Shown piece after piece: positions 47,524 through 59,123 of a stretch of DNA of 64,000 nucleotides. Below the pieces are notes generated by a model, which was given only the letters and a program-made list of their open reading frames with translations, did not search any database and was not told the origin of the DNA. Position 1 is the stretch's first letter; each line of letters starts with the position of its first letter. The DNA comes from Xestospongia muta (Eukaryota > Porifera > Demospongiae > Haplosclerida > Petrosiidae). The stretch lies in contig OY848922.1 of the NCBI GenBank assembly GCA_963693285.1, positions 2,654,923 through 2,718,922 on the forward strand, written 5' to 3'. Made by a program: the position numbers and the translations under genes.

Positions 47524-47624
47524 TGAAGGAGGTGTGATATATTACACTACAACCACATGGGTGGGCATTAAATAGAATCTGCACAGTGTATCTTCATCAT
47601 CTGTCATTACTCTTCTCGTGCACT
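47524..47624. promoter_or_regulatory. Bidirectional promoter of ALG14 and PSMB7
   Basis: Only 101 bp separate the two divergent start codons, so both housekeeping genes must share or overlap core promoters. Inferred from spacing. Confidence 0.7.
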
Positions 47625-49363
47625 ATGGCTTTAGCTGATGGAATAGTCACCGACTTACCTAGAGGAGGATTTTCATTTGAATTGTGTAGAAGGTGATTTT
47701 ATTAACCAATTTGTTATGATAATATTTATGATGTAGAAATGAAGCATTGAAAAAAGCTGGAGTAGTTTTTCCTAAGCCAGTGAAAACTGGTACTACTATA
47801 GCTGGAATAGTCTATAAAAATGGAGTTATTTTAGGTGCTGATACTAGAGCAACGGAAGTAAGACATAACTTGTATGTTACATCATAATGATGTCATTACA
47901 GGGTTCTGTGGTCGCGGACAAGAACTGTGCCAAAATACATTATATTGCAAAGAATATTTAGTAAGTTTGAGTTTTGTGAAGTCAGTTAATGAAAGTATGT
48001 ATTATATCTTAGTTGTTGTGGAGCTGGTACTGCAGCTGATACAGAATTCACAACTGAAATCATATCATCTGATCTTGAACTTCATAGATTGTCTACCGGG
48101 AGAAAAGTACACTAGTTAAGTTATATGTATTGACTCTCTCTCTCTTTCTCTCTAATATAGCCTCGTGTTGCTACAGCTTGCCGTCTATTAAAACAATACT
48201 TATATCGGTATTTAATACACTAATTACTAACATAACTCGATGTTGTCTTCTAGTTATCAAGGATATATTGGAGCTTACCTGGTTTTAGGGGGTGTGGACT
48301 CAACTGGACCACACCTCTTTACTATTCATGCTCATGGCAGTACTGACAAGCTCCCTTATGTATCAATGGGTATATATTATAGTGTTAGTCCTTTTCGTAT
48401 TATGTACTTGTTAAGGATCTGGTTCATTAGCGGCTATGGCTGTCTTTGAAGAACGTTATAAACCAGAAATGGAGGTAACCATATATGTAATTTGAATAAC
48501 CAATTCAGTATAAAATATTAGATGTTATTCTATATATTCTAGAATAAAAATATCTTCACAAAAATATTGCATGTGACTATAAAATCAACCTTGTTATTAT
48601 CAGGAGTTCTAACCTCACTAAGAAGGAAGGAGTATACAACTCAAACATTCTCAAAAAGTGTTTTTCTTAATTCTGTACCACATAGTTGCACGGTCCTTTC
48701 CCCCTTGAGATGTTATAGACTCCTGATATTATTAAAAATATATTGAGTATTTTACTTAATATGTGTTTTTCTGTTAGCTTGAAGATGCTAAGAAGTTAGT
48801 ACGAGATGCTATAGCAGGTGGTATCTTCAATGATTTGGTAAGTGATAGTAGTATATACAGGATATGTATTATTGAATTGTAAAGGCTAAGGTTCTCACAG
48901 TACAATTCATCTATTATAGTATGTATTATCAATCTCTATAACTTACTAGAGGAATTGATATTATTTATGTGGAGATACCGGGAGGCTACTTTCTTAGTTT
49001 ATAGCCAGACTTCTGGTTATACATATTTAGTCGTTGTGATAATAGATGTTTTGTAGGGTTCTGGTAGCAATGTTGATTTGTGTGTGATAACTGCTGATCG
49101 TGTGGACTATATTAGGCCTTATGATGAAGCTAATATTAAGGGAGTGAGGTATAATAATTGTAATATTTGTGGGTGGGGTTATGTGTATGGTTTTCTATAG
49201 AGTTGGAGACTATACTTATCGTAGAGGAACAACAGGTATATGATGTTTGTCTTTAAATCAATTCCTATTTCTCTATCTAGCCGTTCTTGAGACTACTGTG
49301 AGGAAGATTGAAATAGTTAGTGAGACTGTCCATTCCTCTAAAACTGAAGCTATGGATATGTAA
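47625..49363 (+). CDS. PSMB7: Proteasome subunit beta type-7 (trypsin-like site)
   Basis: Eleven exons, all in phase: 47625-47692, 47737-47857, 47902-47960, 48013-48106, 48161-48207, 48254-48369, 48416-48474, 48778-48837, 49057-49148, 49201-49235 and 49281-49363. They give 277 residues, the same length as human PSMB7. A 41-residue propeptide ends KPVKTG. The mature N-terminal threonine opens [20 protein letters not shown], with Asp17 and Lys33 of the mature chain in place. Other marks are [26 protein letters not shown] and [12 protein letters not shown], and the long C-terminal arm. This beta-2 subunit cleaves after basic residues in the 20S core. Several introns are 44-55 nt. The acceptor of exon 5 sits in a TC-rich run. 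Confidence 0.97.
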
Positions 49364-49500
49364 CTTACTACTGTTGTAATGAGCTTTGTATTCATTATAA
49401 TAATTATTATTATGATAATGATGATAATATAATTGGGCGTGGTCATTGTGTGGCCAATGTTTGGCGGGAATTTAAGTAGGAATGCAAAGAAAGGCAATCA

Positions 49501-51222
49501 ATGGAAGAGGAGGTGAGTTATAGTAGCGGGGAGGAAGATAATACTAGAGATGACCAAGTCAGATGCGAAAAAGAGTTTTTACAACAGCAACAACTCCATC
49601 TTTATCAGTTGAAAGCCCTTGAAGGCCAGCTGCTGGAGAACTTGATATCCCAGGTATCTAATCCTGATGAACCTGTTAGTCAGGAAATAAAATCTGAGAT
49701 ATTAAAGTCTCTGAGATGGGATGTGAATAAGCAAAATCCCACACCTACTACAAATCATTCACAATTATTACCACCTGTCACCATGGTTACTTCACAAACA
49801 GATTGTGATAATACTATTTGTCCATTTACTATCTCTCCAATGGACAATATTTCATATGTATCACAACCCACATCATCAATACTGACCACACCAACTGGTC
49901 ACCCAAGACCAATCATCATTAACAATCAATTACCTAACACTAGTGGGTGGGGTCACGGTGTACCTAATGAGGAACGACCATTACCAGCACCAGTTTATAC
50001 ACCATCAATAGCTTCTACTGAATTCTTAAATCTTCCAGAAACACTCCACACAAGCCCACTAGTAATGCTAAATCATTCAATTACAACTACCAAGGAAACT
50101 ATTACTCAACATCAATCACCTGAGAGTATAGTTTCTCATGATATGAATACACCTTTCTCTGATATTACTCAGTTATCTAGACCCACTCACTCTACTGTTC
50201 AATCCCCACATTCTCATGCAACAAACCCCACTGTTCAATCCATTCCTTGTGATGTAAACATACCTTATCCTAATGTTACTCATTCCCCTAAGACCACAAA
50301 AACCACTCTTCAGTCTGTTCGTTCTCCACTAAGTCCTCGTGATATGAATACCGTCACTACTTTAACTACAAATTCCACTAGTCATAGCCCTCGTGATGTA
50401 AACATACCTTTCTTTGACATACCTCAATCACATAGGACAACAAAATCCACTGTACGTTCTTCCTTAACTCATCATGATCATCTCCCTGACAATACTACTA
50501 GTCTAAGTAATGAAACTAAAAATTACTTAGAGCAAAATAATCAACAACTATTGATTAGTGAAAATAAACATTTGAAGACAAAATGTGATCAGTTTCAACA
50601 GCAACTACATCAATATAACAGGTTTGTATGTAGTATATAATATGTAATATCAATATATAATATATATATTTATATATTAATTCTATATCACTGTTTGTAT
50701 ATTGTAGTATCAGTGAAATTTTGGAAGATAAATTGAAGAAAACTCAAAGACAATTGGTGAGATAAAGATTTGCTATGCTAGTTATTAATGAGAACAGTTG
50801 TACATATAAAGGATTGATATATAGATAGATTATTTTCTCTGTATTTGTGTGGCATAGCAAAGATATGAAGACGAACAAGAGTCACAAGAGAAGTTAATTT
50901 CTATGTTACAAGGTCGATTATCCTCAACAACAACTCAATTGAGAGAACAGGAGAGAACTATAGATCATCTGAGACAACAATTAGAGACAAGAGAGAAGGT
51001 AAAAAGTGTTGAATGATATAACTAGTCATTGTTTTGTACAGGAACTTTATAATGTACAAAAAGAAAAAGAAGAGATTAAAGATACACTTCATCAGGTATG
51101 TTCACCTTTAAAATATTATCTTTTAAATTATGTTTTTTGAAGACTCTGACAGAAATGGACACTCTACAAGAACATAATGCAACGCTACTGGTATTTTAAT
51201 GAGTGTGTGCAATTAGTCAGTG

Positions 51223-51270
<48 letters not shown>

Positions 51271-52504
51271 AGCAAAGTACAATTTTTGGAGAATAAACAG
51301 GAGGAGTCAGAGTCAGAAATTGATCACTTACAGATCATTTTAGACAAACATAAACGTAATGAGAATCAATATCAGAGGTAAATTAGTGAATTGAACTATT
51401 ACTTCCATTATTTTGTGCTTTATCTATAGTACTATTTATCAGTTAGAAGAAGAGATAAGAAGCTTAAGACATGTTAACAATCGACTACACAGTCAGTCTA
51501 GTCACTTTGAATTAAGGTATAATTTCTATAAACTGACAGACTTCATTAATATTTTATTTTTACACACAGCTCTGAGAAGCCATCAAGAATTGAGTTAGAT
51601 GAGAATAAATTGAAATTCTCCCTTTCTCCACATAAATCTACACCTTTATCAATCAAATCTAGTGAAAGTTCTCCTTCTAGTAGTAGCAGTAGACGACCAC
51701 TCACTAGAAGACGATGGTTAGAGACCAGTGAGGATGGACTTGTCTTTGGTTCTCCCAATCTTCAAGTGGATTCTAAGACTATTAATTGTAAGAGGATTAT
51801 AGCATGCATCATATGCTCTTATCCTCAATTTTAAAGATGAACAAGATGAGACATCTTCTCTGTCTCCACTAACACATTCTCCTAACCGATCAAGGACTCA
51901 CTCATCACCAGTAGACAATACTTTAGAAGCAGTACGTAGGAGAACTATCACATCAACTTCATCTGTGTCTTCTAAGAAAGATGGCCATTCAAAACGACAG
52001 GTATATTTATTTATCATATGACCACTGTCACCAAACTCTAGACTAATGTTACCACAGTGACCTAGGATAGCTACCATTATAGTAAGCCCTAGACTAGTGA
52101 ACATCAGTAGTTCTCACATTACACTAATGTTAATCTTACTATAGTTATAGTAACTAAATTATCTTCATTCTAGAGTATTGAGGAACGTGTTGAGGATAGA
52201 TTGAGAAAAATCAAAGAAGCTGAAGTTAAATTAGGTCAATTACAAAAAGAAAAAGAGAGGGTCAGTAACTATCATAATTTCCCTACAATATTATATTTAT
52301 AGTTGGAGTCCATTCTACAAAGAGCTCCTCCGACAGGGAAGATAACATCAGAATTAAAACAAATGAGAGTATGTTGATAAACTGATAGACACATTATATC
52401 ATCTTTTATACTAGAGAGAAGCTGAACATAAACTGGATAATGTTATTAAAGAAATAGGTAAAGTGCGAATGGTTTTACGCAACTCAGCCACTTGGAAGAA
52501 ATAA
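49501..52504 (+). CDS. Coiled-coil protein, possibly centrosomal
   Basis: A large first exon (49501-50621) encodes an acidic N terminus and a Ser/Thr/Pro-rich region with repeated HSP/SPRD-type motifs. Exons at 50708-50756, 50858-50998, about 51042-51095, 51144-51189, 51271-51378 and later encode a long coiled coil (EEIKDTLHQTLTEMDTLQEH; SEIDHLQIILDKHKRNENQY). A basic Ser-rich stretch follows (SSESSPSSSSSRRPLTRRR), then a conserved-looking end (LQRAPPTGKITSELKQMRRE, NVIKEIGKVRMVLRN). The layout recalls centrosome or M-phase coiled-coil proteins such as MPHOSPH9, but this is a guess. It starts 137 bp after PSMB7. Its 3' half is duplicated as a broken copy at 57.6-58.9 kb. Confidence 0.7.
51226..51270. 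repeat. (TC)n forming a splice acceptor; left edge of the tandem duplication
   Basis: About 20 TC units end in TCAG directly before the exon AGCAAAGTACAATTTTTGG. Homology with the second copy begins in this tract. Confidence 0.9.
52030..52110. repeat. Dispersed copy of the 60-bp repeat
   Basis: CTCTAGACTAATGTTACCAC then AGTGACCTAGGATAGCTACC in an intron of the coiled-coil gene, in the orientation of the 1-2.4 kb array. Its counterpart at 58190-58265 came with the segmental duplication. Confidence 0.85.
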
Positions 52505-52735
52505 TGTTTTAAAGAATAATAACTATATAAAAATCAAACAAACAAATCAATGAACCTATACTATATATTTATACATTTATATATGGTTGTTAAAATACTT
52601 CACACAAATTAGTTTACTGTGGTATCTTCAGCTTAACCATTTGGAAAAAATGATGCTTTTAAACAATAACAAGGAATTCAGCATATCTGTGCTATTTATA
52701 CATTATATACAATTATAAAAAACATTTCATACAAA

Positions 52736-55700
52736 TTAATTAGTAGCGGTTTCTTCTTTGCTGCCACGGACACTGCCAGAATCTTGTTTTTGGATATCTT
52801 CACGATTAAACAGCTCTTCAGGAAATTCATGATCAACACATTCATCATCATTAGGACTAGTGACAATGCTGGACTTAACAAAAAACCTCTTTAAAATTTT
52901 CCAGACCAACCATCCTACAGCTACAATCATTGGGATATAGATCAACAGTAGTTGAATCCATTGTAAAATATAAACTTCAACTGTGTATCCACTTGTAGAT
53001 ATGACACCATATATTCTCATAGTTAGTGCATTGATGAGCAACATGTTACAGAACACAAGGAGAGCTATGATGTTGTGATGGACGTTTTCAAATGGTTGAA
53101 GTATTGCTTGAACTGTTAGCAAAACAACCAACTCAGCTTCAAGAAGGAAATAATATTGAATGGCAGAATGAGATAAAACTAATGTTGACAATATCAAGAT
53201 GCGATATAGAAAAAATAAACCTGAAAAAAAGCGAAATTTATCTTTGAAAGTACCTTGAAAAGAGTCCAATAAAGGCTTTAGTTGGTTGTGTAGTTTTGTC
53301 CAAGGCTGCATGTCTCGAAAGAATTTGAATTTACAAACAAAATAGCTTTCAAGTTTAATGAAGAATGAATCAAATGTGAGTACCAAAGGCAATGGAATGA
53401 CAACAATTAACAAACACATCATAGCTGGAATGGCATATACTAAATGCTTGCCATGAAAATATTGAAGACTCCCGTCCCAAAATGCAAAATGTTTATATGA
53501 CTTCCCTCCAATGCCTTGAGGAGACTCTCGGTTAAGTAGAAGGAAAGTTACTTGAGCTAACTGGAAGTAAGAAATAACTAAGAAAGCTGTCAAACCTTGA
53601 ATGACAGAATAATGTACAGTGCATTTCTGGCACCATTTAACTCGCAACTTACAGGAGCAGTGATTGAGAAGAAATATAAGCAAGAAGACAAGTAGAATTG
53701 CAAACACAACAGAGACATACTTCATAGCAATTAAGTCTAGAGTTCCAGCACCCTTCCATAAGCAGAATGACATTTCATCAATGTCAAAGATATCCAAATT
53801 TAAAGCATTGTATGCAACTACATAGAAGTCCTGTAAGAATTTGGGGTTAAAGGTGACGGCACCATTAACAGAAACAATCATAGCCTGGATCATTTGTACC
53901 ATAAAGATGACACTGTATGCAGTACCACTTGTGAGACTGATGTCCAGCCATATTATAGTAACAAAGATAACTGTGATGGGTAATAGTTCACTGAGCACAT
54001 AGAATAGAAAGCCTAAATGACAAAGCTTGTTCTCACCACATTGACGTGTATTGGAATGGAAGTAGACAGTGTATCCATCACTACATTGACTGCACATAGT
54101 TCCATGTCTGTGTTCAGCACAGACAGTTTGCTCCAATAATGTTTTGTTAGGTTCTGAAACGAGTTTAAAGTACCGGTCTGTATTCTCAGTATTGTCTCTA
54201 CAAAAACCACTAGGACAGTCACTAGTGTACAAGTTATATTGACTAATATTGTCATTAACATTAGAAGTAATATAGCCCACCCAGTAACCTGGAGTGACTA
54301 ATGCTATGCCTTTTACTTCTTGACACCCAATAATCCCATTATATGTGTATTCTTTACTACGAGAGGCTGAACATACACATACATTTCCTTCCTTTTCCAT
54401 AATGTATCCTGGTGGGCAAGCAGACAGTACTATTGGTATACTAGCAGATGTGCCACGAAATCCAGTAGCAGATAATGTCAAGTTTCCATGGAGTCTTGGC
54501 TTTCCAGTTAATTCAATGCTATTATTAGCAACAAAATTAAAGGCAGGATCTATTGAGATACCAGATACAGAGATGTTAGATTGATACACAGTAATTTGTG
54601 TGACATTTTGTCCCATATCATCCAATACTTGGAGAGGCAGTATATACTGTCTACCAGGAATAATACTCAGAGGAGGGGTCTGGAGAAGATTGAATATAGA
54701 CCCTTCTGAAGCAATATGCTTTGAAGTTGTGTTATCAAAGTAGAAGGATCCTATACAACTATCATTACGAAAAGTATCTTGTGGAGATGGTAGATTTGTG
54801 TTGTACTTCAGACATGAAAATCTACAAGGGTCAATAGTTGTAAGAAATATTGAATTAGCAAGACCAGAGTTTGCATGATTGCCCTCGAAAAAAAAGCTGA
54901 CATTTGGTGGAATGTTGAAATCAGCATATTCCAAGAAACATGTGTGAGAAGTAAGGAAAACATGTTGGTTGAAATTAAGGACATAAATGGCTCCTCCTAC
55001 AAAAGTAGCCTGGTTGTCAATAAAAAGAAATTGGGTGTTGTCCATATAACGTAAACTAGAGTACCCTACAAGTGCAACTGCACCCCCTCTCTCTCCTGTG
55101 TTATATTGAAACTTAGTCTGTGCTCCTTCCATAAACACAGCAGAGGATGTAGAGACATATAGTGCTGTACCTGAGTTACTTTCAAAAATATTGATCCCTT
55201 TGAAATGAACAGTGATCCTAATTATTAAGAAGACCCCTACTTCTTTATAGTAAGTGTATGGATACTTGCCTGAATTAGGGTAATGTCTAACAACATGGTT
55301 CTTTAAATAGTAACAGTTTTCAAACAGAGGCCTCATTATGAATTGAGTCCTATGTTGGCTTTGAAACTCTGGTTCCACTTCAACTGCTGGGCTTACAGAA
55401 CCCATGTTTCCTTCCCACGTACAATTATAGAACCAAGCATAATTAGAAACAGTACAATTTTCATCTCTCGTAGCAGCAATATATAATAGTAGTCCAGCTC
55501 CATAATAGCCCCTATTATTAGTGAATTTAGAGTGTTTAACAGTGAAGTTGTTGCCAGATCCAATATATTTATTATATGCTATTCCCATGGCTGCCCCAGC
55601 ACCACCAAATGAATATGTAGTCTCAGTATTCTCATTGAAGTGACTGCCATTAATATTAAGTGTATTATTATAACATTCACGATGACAATGCAAGATAAAT

Positions 55701-56587
55701 CCACTTCCACAAGTAGCCTTATTACCAGTGAAATTAGTGTTGTCAATGTTAAATGTATTTTCTTTTACTCCCCACACTAGTAAGATTCCAAGCCCTCCTC
55801 CATAACTAAATGGCCAAAAACTATCTTGTAGATTAGTCAAATTAAGTGCGTTACTCATAAACAGTGTATTCTGTATGATATAATTTGCTCGTGTGGACTG
55901 GTTTTTATTACAGGTTTTGGCTGTTACATCACATGCTGAAATAAGGATATGAATCCCACTTCCACCATGAATGATTTCATTATTAGTAGTTGTGCTCATA
56001 TTGAAAGGAAGAGTATTGTTGGTGAATGAGGAATTAATTATTTCAATGTTACCAGCTAAATTCATTAGAAGCATACCAGTACCGACACTTTGTGAGACTG
56101 TAACTGAATTGAGAGTCAATGTTGTACAATCTCTTATCAGAATTCCACTTTCATAATACAAGTTAGAAGAAACATTATACAACGTGCTACAACCTGTTAT
56201 CATTAAGTTTGTCAACTCTACATTATCACTGCGCTCAAAAACCATACCACAATTGCTATCAATAGCAGAACTTTCCTCAAGTGAACAGTTACAAGTAATT
56301 TCAGCTTCTTTCTCGTTCTGTCCTGAGATTTTCAAATTGTTTTTTGAGCGAAACACAGCTATGTCAGTTAACACGACTCCTGGTGTATCTATAATAATTT
56401 GAGTATTATTTGTCAACATATCAGAGGCAACAAACTCAAGTGTTTGACAAGGACTGTTAGGGAATCCACAACCAACATCATTTGAGCCATTTGAAGATAC
56501 GTGAATCTCTCTCCCATCTACTATGAGAAGAACTGCTAATAGTAGTAGTAGACCTGCCATGACCTGTTTTCTCACATCAATGACCAC
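52736..56587 (-). CDS. Intronless beta-helix / nine-membrane-segment surface protein, tandem copy A
   Basis: A 1283-residue single exon. A basic start (MVIDVRKQVM) leads into a hydrophobic leader (AGLLLLLAVLLIVDG). The ectodomain carries many NxS/T sites and beta-helix glycine turns (YGGGLGILL, FGGAGAAMGI, YGAGLLLYI, RGGAVALVG, VGGAIYVLN). A beta segment and cysteine module follow (SACPPGYIMEKEGNVCVCSA; CSQCSDGYTVYFHS). About nine hydrophobic segments come next, with FQGTFKDKFRFFSGLFFLYR before the sixth, and a tail with FPEELFNREDIQ. It shares this order with the 11.5-kb gene and is nearly identical to copy B. The likely role is a surface sensor, but ligand and signalling are unknown. It converges on the coiled-coil gene with 231 bp between stops. 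Confidence 0.87.
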   Translation of the reverse strand: MVIDVRKQVMAGLLLLLAVLLIVDGREIHVSSNGSNDVGCGFPNSPCQTLEFVASDMLTNNTQIIIDTPGVVLTDIAVFRSKNNLKISGQNEKEAEITCNCSLEESSAIDSNCGMVFERSDNVELTNLMITGCSTLYNVSSNLYYESGILIRDCTTLTLNSVTVSQSVGTGMLLMNLAGNIEIINSSFTNNTLPFNMSTTTNNEIIHGGSGIHILISACDVTAKTCNKNQSTRANYIIQNTLFMSNALNLTNLQDSFWPFSYGGGLGILLVWGVKENTFNIDNTNFTGNKATCGSGFILHCHRECYNNTLNINGSHFNENTETTYSFGGAGAAMGIAYNKYIGSGNNFTVKHSKFTNNRGYYGAGLLLYIAATRDENCTVSNYAWFYNCTWEGNMGSVSPAVEVEPEFQSQHRTQFIMRPLFENCYYLKNHVVRHYPNSGKYPYTYYKEVGVFLIIRITVHFKGINIFESNSGTALYVSTSSAVFMEGAQTKFQYNTGERGGAVALVGYSSLRYMDNTQFLFIDNQATFVGGAIYVLNFNQHVFLTSHTCFLEYADFNIPPNVSFFFEGNHANSGLANSIFLTTIDPCRFSCLKYNTNLPSPQDTFRNDSCIGSFYFDNTTSKHIASEGSIFNLLQTPPLSIIPGRQYILPLQVLDDMGQNVTQITVYQSNISVSGISIDPAFNFVANNSIELTGKPRLHGNLTLSATGFRGTSASIPIVLSACPPGYIMEKEGNVCVCSASRSKEYTYNGIIGCQEVKGIALVTPGYWVGYITSNVNDNISQYNLYTSDCPSGFCRDNTENTDRYFKLVSEPNKTLLEQTVCAEHRHGTMCSQCSDGYTVYFHSNTRQCGENKLCHLGFLFYVLSELLPITVIFVTIIWLDISLTSGTAYSVIFMVQMIQAMIVSVNGAVTFNPKFLQDFYVVAYNALNLDIFDIDEMSFCLWKGAGTLDLIAMKYVSVVFAILLVFLLIFLLNHCSCKLRVKWCQKCTVHYSVIQGLTAFLVISYFQLAQVTFLLLNRESPQGIGGKSYKHFAFWDGSLQYFHGKHLVYAIPAMMCLLIVVIPLPLVLTFDSFFIKLESYFVCKFKFFRDMQPWTKLHNQLKPLLDSFQGTFKDKFRFFSGLFFLYRILILSTLVLSHSAIQYYFLLEAELVVLLTVQAILQPFENVHHNIIALLVFCNMLLINALTMRIYGVISTSGYTVEVYILQWIQLLLIYIPMIVAVGWLVWKILKRFFVKSSIVTSPNDDECVDHEFPEELFNREDIQKQDSGSVRGSKEETATN

Positions 56588-57626
56588 TCATACAATTACT
56601 GATATGAGTAAACTCTAACAGTTATGTTATATTAGCAAATCGTATCAGAAGTTGATGAACAAGCAATGCTTAAATTTACAATCTAGTTGACAGACACCCA
56701 CTTGCTTAATCCAATTACATTAAGCGAATGGACTGATGTCAACTAGCATAATCTCTCTACATGTGTCATATTAAGTAATTGCTCTTGTTACAGTAGAAAC
56801 AGCCTAATTTTAGCAACAAGTCAGTTTTATTAAATTGTGAAACTACAATTGTGTAAATAACTATAACATCAGCATTAATTGTAATCAAAATTAAGTTTTT
56901 TGAACATTCCTATTATTAGCTAGCGCTTCCTATAAAATAATGCATAAAATACAATAGTCCTATCATTGTTCCATCAACTCTCTACATGGGAGTCATGTGA
57001 AAGAGTTAACTGCTTTATGTATTGGACTCAAGGTCAGCAACATTCCATTGGAGAACTTGGAAATATTAAATTCATTGTATTTAGATCACAGTATGAATTA
57101 TTCCCTTTGATGTAATAAGGTGTCTATATAAATCCACTAAGTTTCCTATAAAGCTTCATTGGTGACCAACTATACTCTATATAGGAAATAATTATAAATA
57201 AATTGATGACACACCTATCAACTTTAATAATCACAAATCTGTTTCTTTATTCTTTCAAAAACAACAAATCTGTCAACTCAATGTAAAAATATATAAGTGA
57301 CAAAGTTGAGTAAGTAAAAAAATGAAGAAATGATACATAAATCAGGAGGATAATCAGTTCTATCTTGATATTTAACTTCCAAAATTAACGACTCCACTAA
57401 TAAGTAATAGCACTTATTTGTACCATATGTTGAGCAGTCTTCAATCATTGACAAAACTCCTTCTTCCATGACCAATCTCTGCTTCGCCCATTCATACCAA
57501 ACCTGTATGTGACAGGTATATAACCTATAAACTAAAGTAATATCAGGAACGATTGGATCACCAACACAATATGTATCATGGCAGACTAGACTAACTTGAA
57601 GAAGATGGTTTAATTGTGAGCTATAT

Positions 57627-57630
<4 letters not shown>
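56588..57630. other. Upstream region of copy A
   Basis: Promoter region of copy A plus sequence shared with the region upstream of copy B (from 57043 and 63145 onward, near-identical). About 300 bp around 56740-57040 is absent from the copy B side. A 148-codon minus frame at 57278-57724 is partly (GA)n and has no recognised motif. Confidence 0.65.

Positions 57631-57711
<81 letters not shown>
57631..57711. repeat. (TC)n at the junction of the tandem duplication
   Basis: About 40 TC units ending TCAG before the duplicated exon AGCAAAATACAATTTTGG. It corresponds to 51226-51270 and is nearly twice as long. Confidence 0.92.
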
Positions 57712-57712
<1 letters not shown>

Positions 57713-58894
57713 AGCAAAATACAATTTTGGAGAATAAACTGGAGGTGTCAGAGTCAGAAATTGATCACTTACAGATCATTTTAGACAAACATAAAAGTAA
57801 TGAGAATCAATATCAGAGGTAAATTAGTGAATTGAACTATTACTTCCATTATATTGTGCTTTATCTATAGTACTATTTATCAGTTAGAAGAAGAGATAAA
57901 AAGTTTAAGACATGCTAACAATCTACTACACAGTCAGTCTACTCACTTTGAATTAAGGTATGAATTTCTATAAACTGACAGACTTCATTAAAATTTTATT
58001 TTTCATACAGCTCTGAGAAGCCATCGAGAATTGAGTCAGATGAGAATAAGTTGAAGTTCTCCTTTTCTCCACATAAATAGAAGCAGTACATAGGAGAACT
58101 ATCACATCAACTTAATTCATATGTGTCTACTAAGAAACCTAGCCATTCAAAACGACAGGTATGCATATTTATCATATGACCACCGTCAACAAACTCTAGA
58201 CCAATATTACCACAGTGGCCTAGGATAGCTACCATTATAGTAAGCCCTAGACTAGTGAACATCAGTAGTTCTCACATTACACTAATGATAATCTTACTAT
58301 AGGTATAGTAAATGAAATATCTTCATTCTAGTGTATTGAGGAATGTGTTGAGGATAGATTGAGAAAATTGGAAAAGCTGAAGTTAATTAGGTCAATCGTA
58401 ACGTGATTTGCGATAAGGGACCACTTCAATATATCCATTTAAATACACTTGCATGTCTGTAAGCAATTTTTTAATAGAATGTTTACGAAATTTGCATTTA
58501 AGTTATCTATTGTTTTTAAACTGAGATATAATTTAGTAAACATCCATTGAAAAATGTATGGTTGTGTACATAACAAGTTAATGTTTTCAAGATGTTTTAA
58601 TGGAAGTGGTCTCTTTTCATAAATCAGGTCATATTTACAAAAGAAAAAGAGAGGGTCAGTAACTATCATAATTTCCCTACAATATTATATTTATTTTTGG
58701 AGTCCACTCTACAAAGAGCTCCTCCGACAGGGAAGATAACATCAGAATTAAACAAATAAGAGTGTGTTGATAAACTGATAGACACATTATATCTTCTTTT
58801 ATACTAAAGAGAAGCTGAACATAAACTGGATAATGTTATTCAAGAAATAGGTAATGTGCGAATGGTTGTATGCAACTCAGCCACTTGGAAGAAA
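57712..58894 (+). pseudogene. Broken 3' copy of the coiled-coil gene
   Basis: Matches the coiled-coil gene from 51271 to 52504 at a shift of about 6.39 kb. Damage includes a one-base loss in the first exon (TTTTT to TTTT), loss of the segment between ACATAAAT and AGAAGCAGTACATAGG around 58079 that removes coding exons, and a 236-bp insertion at 58397-58632. The 5' half and promoter are missing. It is not expected to encode a protein. Confidence 0.88.
58397..58632. mobile_element. MITE-like insertion in the pseudogene
   Basis: 236 bp absent from the intact copy at about 52238. The left end GTGATTTGCGATAAGGGACC and the reverse complement of the right end (CTGATTTATGAAAAGAGACC) match imperfectly and continue with ACTTC, so the ends are inverted repeats of about 26 bp. 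No open frame. The target duplication could not be fixed, though AAT or ATT is possible. Confidence 0.7.
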
Positions 58895-59123
58895 TAATGT
58901 TTTAAAGAATAATAAGTAAAAATCAAACAAACAAATCAATGAACCTATACTATATATTTATACATTTATATATGGTTGTTAAAATGCTTCACACAAATTA
59001 GTTTATTGTGGTATCTTCAGCTCAACCACTTAGAAGAACTAAAACTTTTAAACAATAACAAGGAATTCAGCATATCTGTGCTATTTATACATTATATACA
59101 ATTGTAAAAACATTTCATACAAA

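Noticed and set aside
54013..54584. Short ORFs inside the two large minus-strand genes (also at 60401-60972 and 62359-62544)
   Set aside because: Alternative frames of the beta-helix genes, present identically in both duplicates because the DNA is duplicated.
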